From Tubulanus polymorphus (taxonomy: Eukaryota > Nemertea > Palaeonemertea > Tubulaniformes > Tubulanidae), in contig NC_134025.1 of NCBI RefSeq assembly GCF_964204645.1, positions 16,646,001-16,710,000 on the forward strand: 64,000 nt of DNA. Direction: 5' to 3'. A program made the translations under genes and the position numbers. Positions within the stretch are counted from its first letter, which is position 1. Each line of letters begins with the position of its first letter. Below, piece after piece: positions 8,787 through 19,375 of this stretch. The notes beneath the pieces are model-generated. The model was not told where the DNA came from. It made no database searches and worked only from the letters and a program-made list of their open reading frames with translations.

Positions 8787-10428
8787 AATACGGTTCAAAT
8801 CCAGAACAGGTATAAGTAGATCTGCGCAGAATCTGATCACGGCGGACTGGTATTTATCCGCCAATATTGGACTGCTAATCGTCGACTGATTTAACTCGTC
8901 GACAATGGCTACAATCCTAAATGTCGGCCGATTCTACTCGTCGACGGTGTCTACAATCCTGATTGTGAAAATCAACTGGGATCATTGGGCGTAAACTGTT
9001 TCAAATCCCCGCTGTAGAGTTCGCTGGGGTCGTGGGGCGTTAAGTGTTTCAAATATTCCCCTGTTGTGTTGTGTCTTCTTTTCGCGCCAAAATAATACAC
9101 GGTACATGTAATAAGATTCAAGCCGCCGTTTATGATCGTTCATTTTTCTTCACACCAAGTAAATTTGATTATCCAAGTAAAGTGAGAGTGAGAACGAAAA
9201 ACTTTGTATATTACTTTTTTATCCTTTGGGAATTCCCCATTTCTCTCAATCATTCACTCTACGCTACATCGGGCCTGTCTAAATTACCAGCTCAAACGAT
9301 TGAATTGAATGGGAAAACGATGTTTTATAGTATACAAGTTGCGTTTTATTCTCTTAATTTATACAAATCTATGCAAATGCTACGGTAATCAATTTACAAA
9401 GTGAAGAAATTTATGACTACGGTATAATACACCCCTTGAGGGCTATTTCTGCCTATACTAGGCTAAGTATCAATATTTTTAGAATTTTCAAATAATCCGT
9501 ATGATTTTGCTACGTCCCACTTATACGGATTGACTTATACGAGTTGTCTGTATATCTATCATAGCGATCTTTCCACGTCAAATGAACATTTAGTTTTGAC
9601 AGAATATCTACGATAGCGATTTTGACGCGTCAATAATGAGTTATAACAGTATATCTACGATAGAGATTTGGTTTGGTCAGTTTATGAAAAATGATATTTG
9701 ACGCGTCAAATTCAATCATTTGACGAACATTTTAACAAGTTGACATAACGAGAAAATTCGATGTTTAATTTTGACGGGTAAAAATTGAAATTAAAATCAA
9801 TATAGATAAGGTGAGGAGGTATATCTTTTATTCGATTACTACAAAAACGTTTCGGCCTACAAGCCTTCATCAATTGAGAAATGAATTCGACGGTTTAAAA
9901 AACCATGAATAGTTGGTATGGGACATTAAACGCGCAGATTAAATCTAATTGGGCGAAAATCAAGGAATACAGCTAACGATAAGAAATTTTTTTCTCTGAA
10001 CTATCCTGAGAATGTCCTCTCAGGATCGCGCTTAACAAATGCCGTAGAATCAAAAGATCTACCACTGTAACCACTTTGAAAAGTTCCGAAGATAAAATTC
10101 CTCTAGTTCTTACTATGGAAGCCCTGAGACGACATATGACGTAAAGTTCATAACTTCCTGAGTTCTCAAGTTCATGAGTTCCTGAGTTGGTTTAAATAGC
10201 AAAAAGCCTACGATACCAAAACATCGAACTTTAACACCCGAGTTTCAGGCTAAGACGATACTGATCAATGGCCAGTGATTAGTGACATGTTTAAGAGAGA
10301 AAAGCGCTTCCGCAACGCAACTGGCAGGTAACTCGGGTGGCTCTGATTTTTATCGTGGCAAGTGAGGAGGTTGACTCCGTTTAACCGGCGACTCGCTAGG
10401 TATCCGCTCGTGTTTACATGATAACAAA
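8787..10428. other. non-coding repeat-rich DNA
   Basis: No convincing gene. 8870-8970 has imperfect direct repeats around TCGTCGAC and CTACAATCCT. 9551-9710 has three copies of TATCTAYSATAGCGAT-like sequence and two palindromes TTTGACGCGTCAA (near 9620 and 9695), suggesting a decayed terminal-repeat element. 10150-10190 has CAAGTTCATGAGTTCCTGAG-type short repeats. Confidence 0.4.
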
Positions 10429-11830
10429 GTGAACAAACGCTCATTATTAAAATTTGTAAACATCTATTTATATTCCTTGAACCATCAACAACACATGGCT
10501 GATGATAGACTGGTTGCCGGTCTGCCTATAGGCCGAACTCTTTTATCAGATCGGAGAATCCGTTTGCCTCCAATCGTACTCTTTTATTGGCCACGTGACT
10601 TTTTGGAGTCTCCGAAACCTCCTTTCTGTCGAGGTGGTGTGGTTCGCATTTTGTGTGGAGCCAACCGGAGATTTCGGACGGAGACTTCGGAGGTCATAAA
10701 AGAGTACGCCCTAGTTGACTGCCAGTGCTATCCCACTAGATGGCAGGTGTGTCAGCCATCTAGCGCCGACACGCCCGTCAAAATCTATTTAATTTTCAGT
10801 GGACTTTCTAGATTTTTAGCCTCCCTTATCAGGCTCTTTTTCAAGACATCGAGTTCGACAGCAGTAGCACGGGCGGACGTGTTCGGATTGCTCGAGATTC
10901 AATTTTTTGTAGTTTCCCGTTCAAGTCCCCCGGATCACCACCGACTTTGCGTACCAAGGATTTCACGATGTGGTCACCATATCGAAATCTGGGCCGCGTA
11001 AGCCTCGGCAAGGACCTCGATAGGGCAGTATCAATGCCTATCACCACTGCTCCTGTAACCATCGAAGTAGGATTCAAAAGTTCATCTGCGGCTTCCACTA
11101 ACTCTTGACTGTCAGGCCGTGGTGCAGTATCAGGCCGTTGCAGAATATCACATACGGCTCGACTGAATGCTCGCTTCTTTCGGATAACAGTAGAACTACA
11201 TTTTACTCGGTCTAATTCGACGGCTTCCATTTTACTTTCTCAAGGGTTCACTATGAGGAAGAAACAACAATTAATTCATTTAATAAAATACGTGGGTTAT
11301 ATACCAAAAACGCCTCAGTATATACATATGACTGTATTCAATTTTGATCAACCAGTCTTCAAGTGTGTGATCGGTTTCCCTAGTGAGCAAGTGCCAACTT
11401 TCGTAACTGAACTATGCAGCACCTAGACAACCATTCGAGGGTACTCGAGAAACCAGTTGAGCTTTCTTTCTGCACGGGGGATCCCGAACCCAAGCCAACA
11501 TTACTAAACCACTAACGGTAAGCACTGTTTGTCTACTTGACTGGTGACCTATTCATTTTCAGGGCCCTCGTGATCTCTCTACCCCTTTTCAGCCCGAATG
11601 GCTTTTGTTTCCAGATCCGGTCCACGTTTCCATCCAGACATCTTGGTCACTGGGAGCCACTAAGCGCACTACGTCCCGCTGCCATGTAGGACCCTTATTG
11701 CAGCTCGAGAGTGGAGTCGTACCGTCGTACCTATTGTCCCTTGTCTACCGATTCTCCGTCGGATTCACCTTGTTCTGAGGCGGTTTCCTCTATGGGCGGC
11801 AATCCCCGCCAAACAGACACTGAAGTCATC
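10429..11830. other. non-coding or unassigned
   Basis: No gene I can support. Two overlapping long reading frames (plus 10429-11001, minus 10841-11230) lack recognisable motifs. 10505-10760 contains inverted pieces (CGTACTCTTTTATTGG with ATAAAAGAGTACG; CTAGATGGCAGGTG with GCCATCTAGCGCC), suggesting a MITE-like foldback. Confidence 0.35.
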
Positions 11831-11930
11831 ACGTGAAGGATAAACCCATAACGTGAAGTATAATGTAGTAACGTGAAGGATAAACTCATAACGTGAAGGA
11901 TAATGTCATGACGTGAAGGATCAACTCACG
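11831..11930. repeat. 20-bp minisatellite, five units
   Basis: Five consecutive units of exactly 20 bp, each starting ACGTGAAG(G/T)AT and ending in variants of AAACTCATA. It directly abuts the foldback element at 11932, whose first bases (CATCAAGGATAAACC) resemble the unit. Confidence 0.85.
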
Positions 11931-11931
11931 T

Positions 11932-12397
11932 CATCAAGGATAAACCTATTGTGTCACCAGATGGCGTTCCGGTCAGAAATAGCCCGGCAACCAGTCTTAA
12001 ATAATTTCGGTTTAAATGCAAATTCATTTTATTCATCATACGATTCAAATTCAATTCAATTCAAAATAACTCTATACGATTAAGAAGCGTCGTAGGTTTT
12101 ACGGAGGACGAGTGGAGGTGAGAAAAGTTTATCTCGAAAAGTTGTGTATAGTATGTTGCCGGGGGAGTCCGATTGGACTCCAGCATTACAACGGCATCAT
12201 TAAATAAAGTAATTGATGATTCTCTGTAAGTGTTGTCGGCCGACATATTTTGCGCGTAATTTTCCGCACCGGAAATAAAAATTACCTCCACTCCACCTTA
12301 GAAAAATACGCATTTTAACCGAAATTATTTTAGACTGGTTGCCAGTCTATTTCCGACCGGCGCGCCATCTGGTAATATAATAGGTTTATCCTTGATG
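11932..12397. mobile_element. foldback/MITE-like element, about 466 bp
   Basis: Arms 11932-12019 and about 12311-12397 are inverted copies (CATCAAGGATAAACCTATT at both ends, ACCAGATGGCG and GGCAACCAGTCT inside). The interior carries no recognisable coding sequence. No clear target duplication is visible because the left flank is the minisatellite. Confidence 0.65.
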
Positions 12398-12429
12398 CCA
12401 TGCCTAGTGGAGGGAGGTTTGTTCAGGGA

Positions 12430-13125
12430 GACCTGGGGCTTTTCACCATCATCCACCCTTATTATGGCCGGTCTCCACCCGATAATCAATCACAGTGGGA
12501 CCATGAACGGGCCATTCCACTGCCTATGGAATTTTGGGACCTCCCCGGGCTTGATATAGTGACTGTGTATAGCCAGACTCTGTCACCCACGTGATGTGTC
12601 ATAGTATTGTCGCTGGTGCCGTTGGGCAACAGCCAATCTCCCCCTAACCGCATTATAGGCAGATTCAATTCGGCCTGCGACACCGGGCATATTATGTTGT
12701 GGAATGATCTGGCTCCGGGCTGCACACCATCAGATCAACCGGGAGACTCATTTCACGTCAAAATGTCAAAAGAATTGGGTCCCCAGTGTATTGATGACTG
12801 GACACTCGATCGTAATGCCATTAAACATCCAGGGAGGTGGTCATGTCATCCCAGTCTTTCCCATTCTCGTCAACTGTCACCGTCAGCATTGCTTTGATCG
12901 ATTTGTTATCTGAATGTAGTCTCTCCGGGCAACCATATCTGCAGATCCACTCGTCGATGAGTAACCGTACCACTGTTTTTACTTTCTGGTTCCTTTTCGG
13001 CCAGGCTTCCGGCCACAAAGTGAATGCATCCTGCACAATCAGTATATACTGGGCGCCTCTTCGTGTCCTAGGGTTTATCGGCCCTATCACGTCGATATGC
13101 AGACGCTGGTTTGATCCTGCAAGCC
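12430..13125 (-). pseudogene. Ty3/gypsy integrase fragment
   Basis: The minus strand encodes IDVIGPI near 13095, then ILIVQDAFTLWPEAW, RNQ and a YGCPERLHSDN segment (second catalytic Asp) near 12900. Further 3' near 12480-12590 is an integrase C-terminal piece (VGDRVWLY, GRSQ). This is a Ty3/gypsy-type integrase core. The third catalytic region is not intact, and frameshifts and deletions break the frame. It follows the RT piece directly because a deletion removed the rest of RT and RNase H. Confidence 0.7.
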
Positions 13126-13625
13126 ACGTTGATCCTGCAAGAGTCGCAAGCGCCGAGTCAACCCTTGGTAATGGATGAGCGTCTTAAACAGTGGCTTCAT
13201 CAAGTTTACGGTAGTCCACACAGAATATAAGTGAGCCATCTGCTTTCTTTGCGAGGACTATTGGGCTTGACCAAGCTCCATGTGACTCACGTATCAAACC
13301 CTGTTCGAGACGCTGATCAGTTGTGTCCGAAACAAATGTTTGCCAAAGAGGTGGTATCCGACGAGGGTTTTGCTTAATCGGACGAGTATTCTGGGTGTCG
13401 ATTTTGTGTTCTGATAGGCCGGTGCGCCCCAGATCAAAATCATCTGCCGAGAACACATCAATGTTGTGCCGGATTACACTGATCAATTCCTTTTTGGTCG
13501 CCTCCGGAATCTCCATGTCAGCAATCCGCAAATCCTCTAGCACGGACTACACCTTTTCTTCAGGGATCAGTCTCTGTGTGACAAGACGGTCTTGGTCACT
13601 CACTCTTTTCGCCCTCATTAATCAG
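13126..13625 (-). pseudogene. Ty3/gypsy reverse transcriptase N-terminal fragment
   Basis: The minus strand encodes TGLSEHKIDT, PIKQNPRRIPP, LIRESHGAWSSPIVLAKKADG and CVDYRKLDEAT, then, after an in-frame stop at 13182-13184, DAHPLPRV. These are the opening blocks of a Ty3/gypsy RT. The catalytic YxDD block is missing, deleted at the junction near 13126, and there is another stop near 13548. A dead retrotransposon copy. Confidence 0.75.
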
Positions 13626-13639
13626 GGACAAGGTCAGGG

Positions 13640-14478
13640 ATTCAATTGGGCTAAACCAGGCGATGGGTTGACCCCTTTTTAGCCCATTATAGTCACAGCG
13701 GGCTATTGAGCCCATTTTAGCCCACTTGGGACTTCAGTCACAGCGGGCTATTGCGTTTACCTATCGTCCGTTGTCCGTAGACGAAATCCAGTTATTGTGG
13801 GAAGTTTTGAAGACACTTCAAGGTAATGTCTTGATATTTGGTATATACATGTATCTACCCTAGACACATTTTCAGCCCAATAAATGGCCAAGTAGTTCCA
13901 AGATGGCCGACTGGCAGCCATTGTTGTTTGCCAAAATAAGCACTTTTTACACATTTTTGAAGATTTCGCGGGAAATTCAATTTGATCAATCTTTTGTTCT
14001 TTTGTATATATTTGTATCCCCAAGGACCATTAGGCATGAGAAAAAATTGCTTCGATCGGGCTCAAGATAGTCGCCCTAGGACCTTTTTGTGCCAAAAATG
14101 TCAATTTTGGCCTGAATTCTGAGTACTATAGCTTCCTACTGCTTTACCAATTTTCTTTGCAATTTGTGATGGGTATTCTTTGAAAAGGGATGTTTTCTAC
14201 CTGTGACAGGCATTTTTGATCAGCCAATTATGACGCAATTGGCGGCCATCTTCCTGTCACCTGTACTCATTCGTAGGTGGAAAAAGTTTTTCCACATAAT
14301 AAGGCCAGCCGTAGGCTGAGCCTATAATTACTTTACAAATATAGCGAATTTAAATGACATGGTTTCCAGAGCAAAGGCTATTTTACTGTGCAACTGAGCA
14401 TATATTCATACAAATCATCCACTAAAGCATTATCCATTCTCCAAACACTACGTAGCTGAATTTTGAAAATAGGCCTCG
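13640..14478. other. non-coding repeat DNA
   Basis: No gene. CACAGCGGGCTATTG occurs twice (about 13693 and 13741). A segment around 13870-13930 (AGTAGTTCCAAGATGGCCGA) looks like a dispersed non-coding repeat. Reading frames here have no protein-like features. Confidence 0.35.
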
Positions 14479-14499
14479 TTAAAATTTATATGAGCTTTT

Positions 14500-16156
14500 T
14501 CGCAAATATCTGATCGCAAAAAAATTGGTTTTGAAAAGCCAATCAGAAAGCAAAGACTCCTCTATGATTGGCTTAGCCGCAGAAATCAGCAGGTGTTCAC
14601 GTGAACCCGCGAAATGACCTCCCACTTGACCGAACAAGAAATGATTTGGTGTCAACGGAACGTCATCATCTGGGTTAGCCGACTGGTATGTTAACGGCCT
14701 GGAGTTAATCAGAGCTTCAGCTCCAGTAAATGCCGACAATAACTCTTCATCGTTCACGTCTGCGTTCCCCAGTATAGCGTATATAGCACGTTTCGCTGAC
14801 TTGATCATCGTCTCATGGACTCCTCCAAAATGTGGTGCGAGTGGCGGATTGAAGTACCATTTTACACCTTGGTTTGCCGTTGTCCGTCTCATCTTTTCTT
14901 TGTCTAAAAGTGTCACCAATTCTTTGAGTTCGTTGTTGGCTCCAACAAAATTGGTTCTGTTGTCTGAGTTCATTTCTATTGGCAGCCCTCGTCGATTAAC
15001 CATTCGGTAGAATGCATTCAAAAACGCATCTGTGTCGAAACCGAATGCGAGTTCTAAATGGACTGCTCTGCTTGACAAACATGTGAAAAGACACAAGTAA
15101 CGCTTTTCTCTGCTCTTTCTGCGACCCTGTTTCGTGATGTATGGTCCACCAAAATCCACTGCTGTTCTCGCGAATGCGCGTATAGGCATCTTTACCCTAA
15201 GTTGTGGCAACGGTGCCATGACCTGTGTGGCAGCCTTAGCTCTTCGTTTCTTACATTTGCAGCATTCACGTTCAACATCTCGAATCACTTCTCTGGCGCT
15301 GATCACCCAGTATCGCGAGGATAAACTTGCCAACATTTGTACCACCAACATGATGGTATTTCTCGTGGTGGTGTCTTACTATCAACTTTGTTACGTGGTG
15401 ATGCCTTGGTAATATGATCGGATTTTTCACATCGTAAGCTAAGAACTCTGCATATTTTAATCTTCCTTCGCATCTTATCAAACCTTCCTCGTCTAATCTT
15501 GGCTTTAAACTGAGGACTTTGCTGTTTGATTGTAAACTCTTTCCTTTAACCAGCAAGGAGTATTCTTCTTTGAATCCTTCGATCTGACATCTTCGAATTA
15601 TCTCTTCTTCGATGTTTAGTAACTCATCTGCAGACAGCTCGCCTTCACTCCTCTCAGTAATCTACAATTGTCGATGAATCTGTGTACCCACGCATGAACG
15701 CGCAATAGACGATTACATTGTGAATATCGTTCTGGATTCAAACGCCAATCTTCGTCGGTTTCTTTAAGTTTGATAAGCATCGTGAATTCTGTTTCCCTTG
15801 AGATGAATTCTTTCTTCAGTCCTTGTTTGGCTACCTGGCTTGTCGCAACTCGATTCACTGGCCGTATCTCCATTGTGTTGGTCTGGTCTTACTTTGAATT
15901 TCACCGACTCTGTGTGCTATAAACGGTTTCTAATCCACCATAACACATCAAACTATCTGACCAAAAGATGACTTCTTTCATATTCATCTCGTAACCTTTA
16001 AACCTCAGTAATTCTTTAAACCAGTCGCAATCCTAGAATGGCTCCCATCATTTCAAGTCTTGGTATGCTACTAGAGATTAAAGGAGCTACTCGAGACTTA
16101 GCTGCGATCATTCGGCTTGAAACTTCGTCTGTACCCTTGTACGTGCACACCGCGTA
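14500..16156 (-). pseudogene. BEL/Pao pol, 3' half (RNase H tail and integrase)
   Basis: The minus strand encodes, in order: an RNase H-end segment near 16040-16140 (SIPRLEMMGA type), connector pieces, the integrase zinc-binding region (LPRHHHVTKLIVRHHHEKYHH near 15350-15410; CCKCKKRRAK near 15240) and an integrase core (RTAVDFGGPY, CLFTCLSSRAVHLELA, NSDNRTNFVGAN, APHFGGVHETMIKSAKRA). This is the standard BEL/Pao order. Several frameshifts break it and it stops around 14570 with no LTR recognised. Its 5' continuation is at 61020-63040: the reading frame is split by element B, with the insertion in the RNase H domain. Confidence 0.85.
16151..16156. repeat. target site duplication CGCGTA, left (element B)
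   Basis: CGCGTA immediately precedes the AGTAATAGG start of element B and is repeated at 61008-61013 right after its other end. Six-base duplications are the Polinton norm. Confidence 0.95.
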
Positions 16157-16310
16157 AGTAATAGGAAAAGTAGGATTTCATACCAGAGGTCGTGAGGTCG
16201 AGACACCCCTCATCACCACAAATAATTTTTCCCCTTATAAATGGCAGATAGAAAAGCATTCTTAGCAACAATAAATAACAGAATTAAACCAGCAAAAAAA
16301 ATATTTGAAA
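16157..16310. repeat. element B left terminal inverted repeat
   Basis: About 154 bp, nearly identical in reverse complement to 60853-61007. It starts AGTAATAGGAAAAGTAGG. Beyond 16310 it continues as short blocks matching 60278-60300 and 60015-60032 of the right end, so the left end has internal deletions relative to the right end (or the right has gained DNA). Confidence 0.9.
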
Positions 16311-16339
16311 TAAAAAAGCAATTGAACATAAAATATTGA
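16241..16339 (+). pseudogene. TIR-encoded gene start, left copy (truncated)
   Basis: An ATG inside the TIR, preceded by TTTTTCCCCTTATAAATG, opens a 32-codon frame (MADRKAFLATINNR...) that runs out of the TIR and stops. The mirror copy at the right end (60922 minus) is the start of a longer gene. The left copy is a truncated duplicate created by the terminal repeat. Confidence 0.5.
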
Positions 16340-16550
16340 GAATCCGAAATGACTTATCTAAGCAACTTGATTGATCGAGGCGCTGACGAGAACGGACGAT
16401 TGCTCTGTAATACACATATACAGTGGGTGCGCGCAACAACAGCTGCGCGTGGATAGATCGATACAGCGAGGTGCTACCGAGAACGGTTATTAACACGCGT
16501 GCTATTACTGTAGTACAGCGATTGCGCGTCAGCTGTGCTCGGATAAATAG
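16340..16550. other. gap between left TIR and PolB remnant
   Basis: It contains AGATAAGTCATTTCGGAT in reverse orientation (16342-16359), the HNH-gene 3' end seen in A and at B's right end. After that comes higher-GC sequence with GCGCAACAACAGCTGCGC. The N-terminal third of PolB expected here is missing. Confidence 0.5.
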
Positions 16551-17035
16551 ATGCTGTTATCTAAATTTATGGCTGAGAATACATTATTAAAACATAAAGA
16601 ATTATGTGATAATAACGATTTTTGTAAATTAATAATGCCAACAAAAAAAGATTGTAAGCTGAAATTAACTAATCATAAATTTAAAAATATTGTTCCATTT
16701 GTAATTTATGGGGATTTTGAATCGTTGAATAAAGAATTAACTGATCAAGATAGAAAAGAAATATACAATGAAAAGCAATTTTTAAAATCAATATATAAAG
16801 GAAATGAATTAAATGAAGATATAATTCAAGATCCACCAATTATAAACACAATTAAAAAAGTTCATCAAAGAGCTGCCGCTTATGGAATTTACATAAAATC
16901 AAACTATCCTGAATTATATGAAAGTCAATATATTTCTCTTAGAGGTGAAGATGTAGTTAATGATTTTTGTAATAAAATAATTGAATTAGAAAGTGATTTT
17001 GCAAAATTATTAAACAAAAAAGAATACCATAAAAA

Positions 17036-17115
17036 CTATTATTCATTAATTTGAAGAAATCTTTTTCAAAATCTGTTTTCGATATGGTTCTCTGTTGAGT
17101 ATTAAAATCTATATA
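17036..17115. repeat. 80-bp inverted copy of PolB motif B region
   Basis: This stretch is the reverse complement of 18433-18512 of the same gene, with essentially perfect identity. It replaces part of the PolB sequence upstream of the zinc/HNH-like segment. It looks like a templated insertion from the opposite strand. Confidence 0.85.
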
Positions 17116-18558
17116 GAGATTAAATTGTTGTTACTGTGAAAAACGTTTTTATTCATTTGATAAAAAGTTAGAGATCATGATCATTTAAATTCAAAATATC
17201 GTGGAGCTGCTCATGAACATTGTAATTTACAAGCTAAGAAAGTTAATTTCGTACCAATATTATTTCATAATTTATCAGGCTATGATACCCATCTATTTAT
17301 AAAACAATTATCGGGAAAATTGGGCGCAATTAATCAAGAAATAGAAGAATATAATGCTATGAATGGTGCAAATTTAAGAAAATATGATTTGAAACTATTA
17401 GCAAAGACATCTGAAAATTATATTTCATTACAATTTGGTTGCATTAGATTTTTAGATTCTTATAGATTTCTAGCAAGTTCATTAGATGATTTAGCAAAAA
17501 GTTTAGTTGATAATGATTTTATAATAACTCGACATTATTATCCAAATGAACAAGATTTTAAATTATTGAGATTTAAAGGTGCAATTCCTTATTCATTTTA
17601 TAAAACGCATGATGATTTTAATGTAACAGAATTATTAAAAGAACAATTTTATGATCAATTAAAAGAGGACTATGTGAAAGATGAAGTTTTTAATAGAACG
17701 TTAAATATTTTGAATCATTTTAAGACAGAAAATCATGGTGAATTAGTAGATTTGTACTTAAAATCAGATGTTATGATATTGGCTGAGATATTTGAAAAAT
17801 TTACAGAAGTTAATTTAAATCATTTTAATGTTGATCCTTGTTATTGCTACTCTAGTCCCGGTTTAATTTGGCAATGTGGTTTAAAATATACTAACGTAGA
17901 ATTAGATTTATTAAAAGAACCAGACATGGTTTTATTATTTGAAAAATCAATTAGAGGTGGAATTAGTGGTGTTATGGGAGATGATGAATACAAATTATTA
18001 TATATTGACGCCAATAATTTATATGGTTGGGCAATGATGCAACCTCAACCATACAAAAATTTTATATTAACAGAAGTTGAAAATGATGATAAAACTAATT
18101 GGGAAAGCGCAATTATGAGTTTAGAAGATGAAGCACCAATTGGTTATTTCTTTGTTGTTGATTGAGAATATCCTGATAACATATAGTTTAAAACAAGAAA
18201 CTTACCATATTGCCCAGAACATTTAACCGTAGATGATAGTTATTTAAGTGAATACCAGAAGAAAATAAAACCGAAAGATCAAGTTTTTACAGAGAAATTG
18301 ATATTAACACAAAATAATAAATATAACTATATTGTTCATTATAGAATTTTAAAATTTTATCTAAAACAGGGAATGAAATTAAAGAAAGTACATAGATATA
18401 TTGAATTTAATCAATCGAAGTGGTTAGAAAAATATATAGATTTTAATACTCAACAGAGAACCATATCGAAAACAGATTTTGAAAAAGATTTCTTCAAATT
18501 AATGAATAATAGTTTTTATGGTAAAACATGTGAAAATATTAGAAATAGAAATGATATT

Positions 18559-18564
18559 GAATTA
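18559..18564. repeat. target site duplication GAATTA, left (element C)
   Basis: GAATTA precedes the AGTAGTATAC terminus of element C and is repeated at 45743-45748. The PolB reading frame of B continues correctly across the insertion when one copy is ignored. Confidence 0.97.
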
Positions 18565-18599
18565 AGTAGTATACAAAATAGCGGTTCTGGCGCAGCCCG

Positions 18600-18998
18600 A
18601 CCCTGGTTCTGGCGCAGCCCATCCTTACCCCGGTATACCGTGTACCCTCGCATAGCTTTATCTCCACCGAAATACCCTAAGAAGACAACCCCTGTGGACC
18701 GCGGTTCTGGCGCAGCCCATCCTTACCCCGGTATACCGTGTACCCTCTCAAAGCTTTATCTCCACCTAAATACCCTAAGAAGACAACCCCTGTGGACCGC
18801 GGTTCTGGCGCAGCCGATCCTTACCCCGGTATACCGAGTACCCTCTCAAAGCTTTTTCTCCACCTAAATACCCTAAGAAAACAACCCCTGTGGACCGCGG
18901 TTCTGGCGCAGCCCATCCTTACCCCGGTATACCGTGTACCCCCTCAAAGCTTTTTCCCCACCTAAATACCCTAAGAAGAAAACCCCTGTGGACCATGG
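18600..18998. repeat. 98-bp tandem repeats in left TIR (about 4 units)
   Basis: Units contain CCGCGGTTCTGGCGCAGCCC, CCGGTATACCG and CACCTAAATACCCTAAGAAG. The spurious ORFs here are repeat translation. The right TIR has about five units, so the copy number differs between ends. Confidence 0.95.
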
Positions 18999-19036
18999 AA
19001 AACACGCCAAGGGGCCGGCAAACCCCCTCCGGCCCC

Positions 19037-19042
19037 TATAAA
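19037..19042 (+). promoter_or_regulatory. TATA box in left TIR
   Basis: CCCCTATAAACC lies in the inner TIR, pointing toward PolB. The mirror copy is at 45175-45180, pointing toward the RNase H/RT region. A TIR-borne promoter pair driving inward genes is plausible. Confidence 0.4.
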
Positions 19043-19375
19043 CCAACAGCTATAATGCACATACGACAAAGTGTTATTTACATAGATATTTACAGTATAT
19101 ACAAGTATGTGAAAGGCTCTGACCTGGAATTCACCTCTTAAGCTGACGCTATTAGCGGTGCGCTGCGACCTGATTGTCACTGATTGCGAAATAGCCTAGA
19201 AAGTTCTATGCTGACGCAGAAGCCGGCAAACAACCAAGACATCGGCAGGCAACCAGAGCCATGTCCCTTGGACATGGCCAGGCCCGGCCAACACTCGGCG
19301 TGTGCCGACTTCTGACGAGGGGCCCCCAAAAATTTCCATTTAGAGACATACATTTCTCATATATGCGAAAGCAAA

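Larger units (their letters stand above)
16551..18564 (+). pseudogene. PolB of element B, part 1 (truncated, split)
   Basis: Homologous to element A PolB from about its residue 445 onward. It shows Exo I FVIYGDFESL (near 16700), the zinc/HNH-like remnant (near 17160-17230), Exo II LSGYDTHLF, Exo III LKSDVMIL, motif A DANNLYGWAM (near 18010) and motif B LMNNSFYGKT (near 18500). The first 400 or so residues including the zinc fingers are absent. An 80-bp inverted copy (17036-17115) disrupts the frame and stops occur near 18163 and 18184. Element C is inserted two residues into the next conserved block at 18564; the gene resumes at 45749. Confidence 0.9.
18565..19294. repeat. element C left TIR
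   Basis: About 730 bp, inverted copy of 44923-45742. The outer part holds tandem 98-bp units, the inner part a unique stretch with TATAAA at 19037-19042. The end of homology is at GGCCAACAC. Confidence 0.95.

Noticed and set aside
9044-9388. 114-codon frame
   Set aside because: No recognisable motif and low-complexity hydrophobic text; probably chance.
10429-11001. 190-codon plus-strand frame
   Set aside because: No domain or composition of a real protein; it lies over foldback DNA and overlaps another frame on the minus strand.
10841-11230. Possible gag of the Ty3/gypsy copy
   Set aside because: It is on the 3' side of that element's pol in the relevant orientation, so the order is wrong, and it has no zinc knuckle.
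13757-14037. Overlapping minus-strand frames
   Set aside because: They translate a dispersed non-coding repeat; the two frames overlap and neither has protein features.
18600-18998. CRISPR array
   Set aside because: The repeats are contiguous 98-bp units without spacers, mirrored in the other TIR.
18298-19141. Reading frames with repeated Pro-rich text (GSGAAHPYPGIP type) at both ends of element C
   Set aside because: They are translations of the 98-bp TIR repeats; no independent protein signal. The mirror frames at 45244-45667 have the same explanation.
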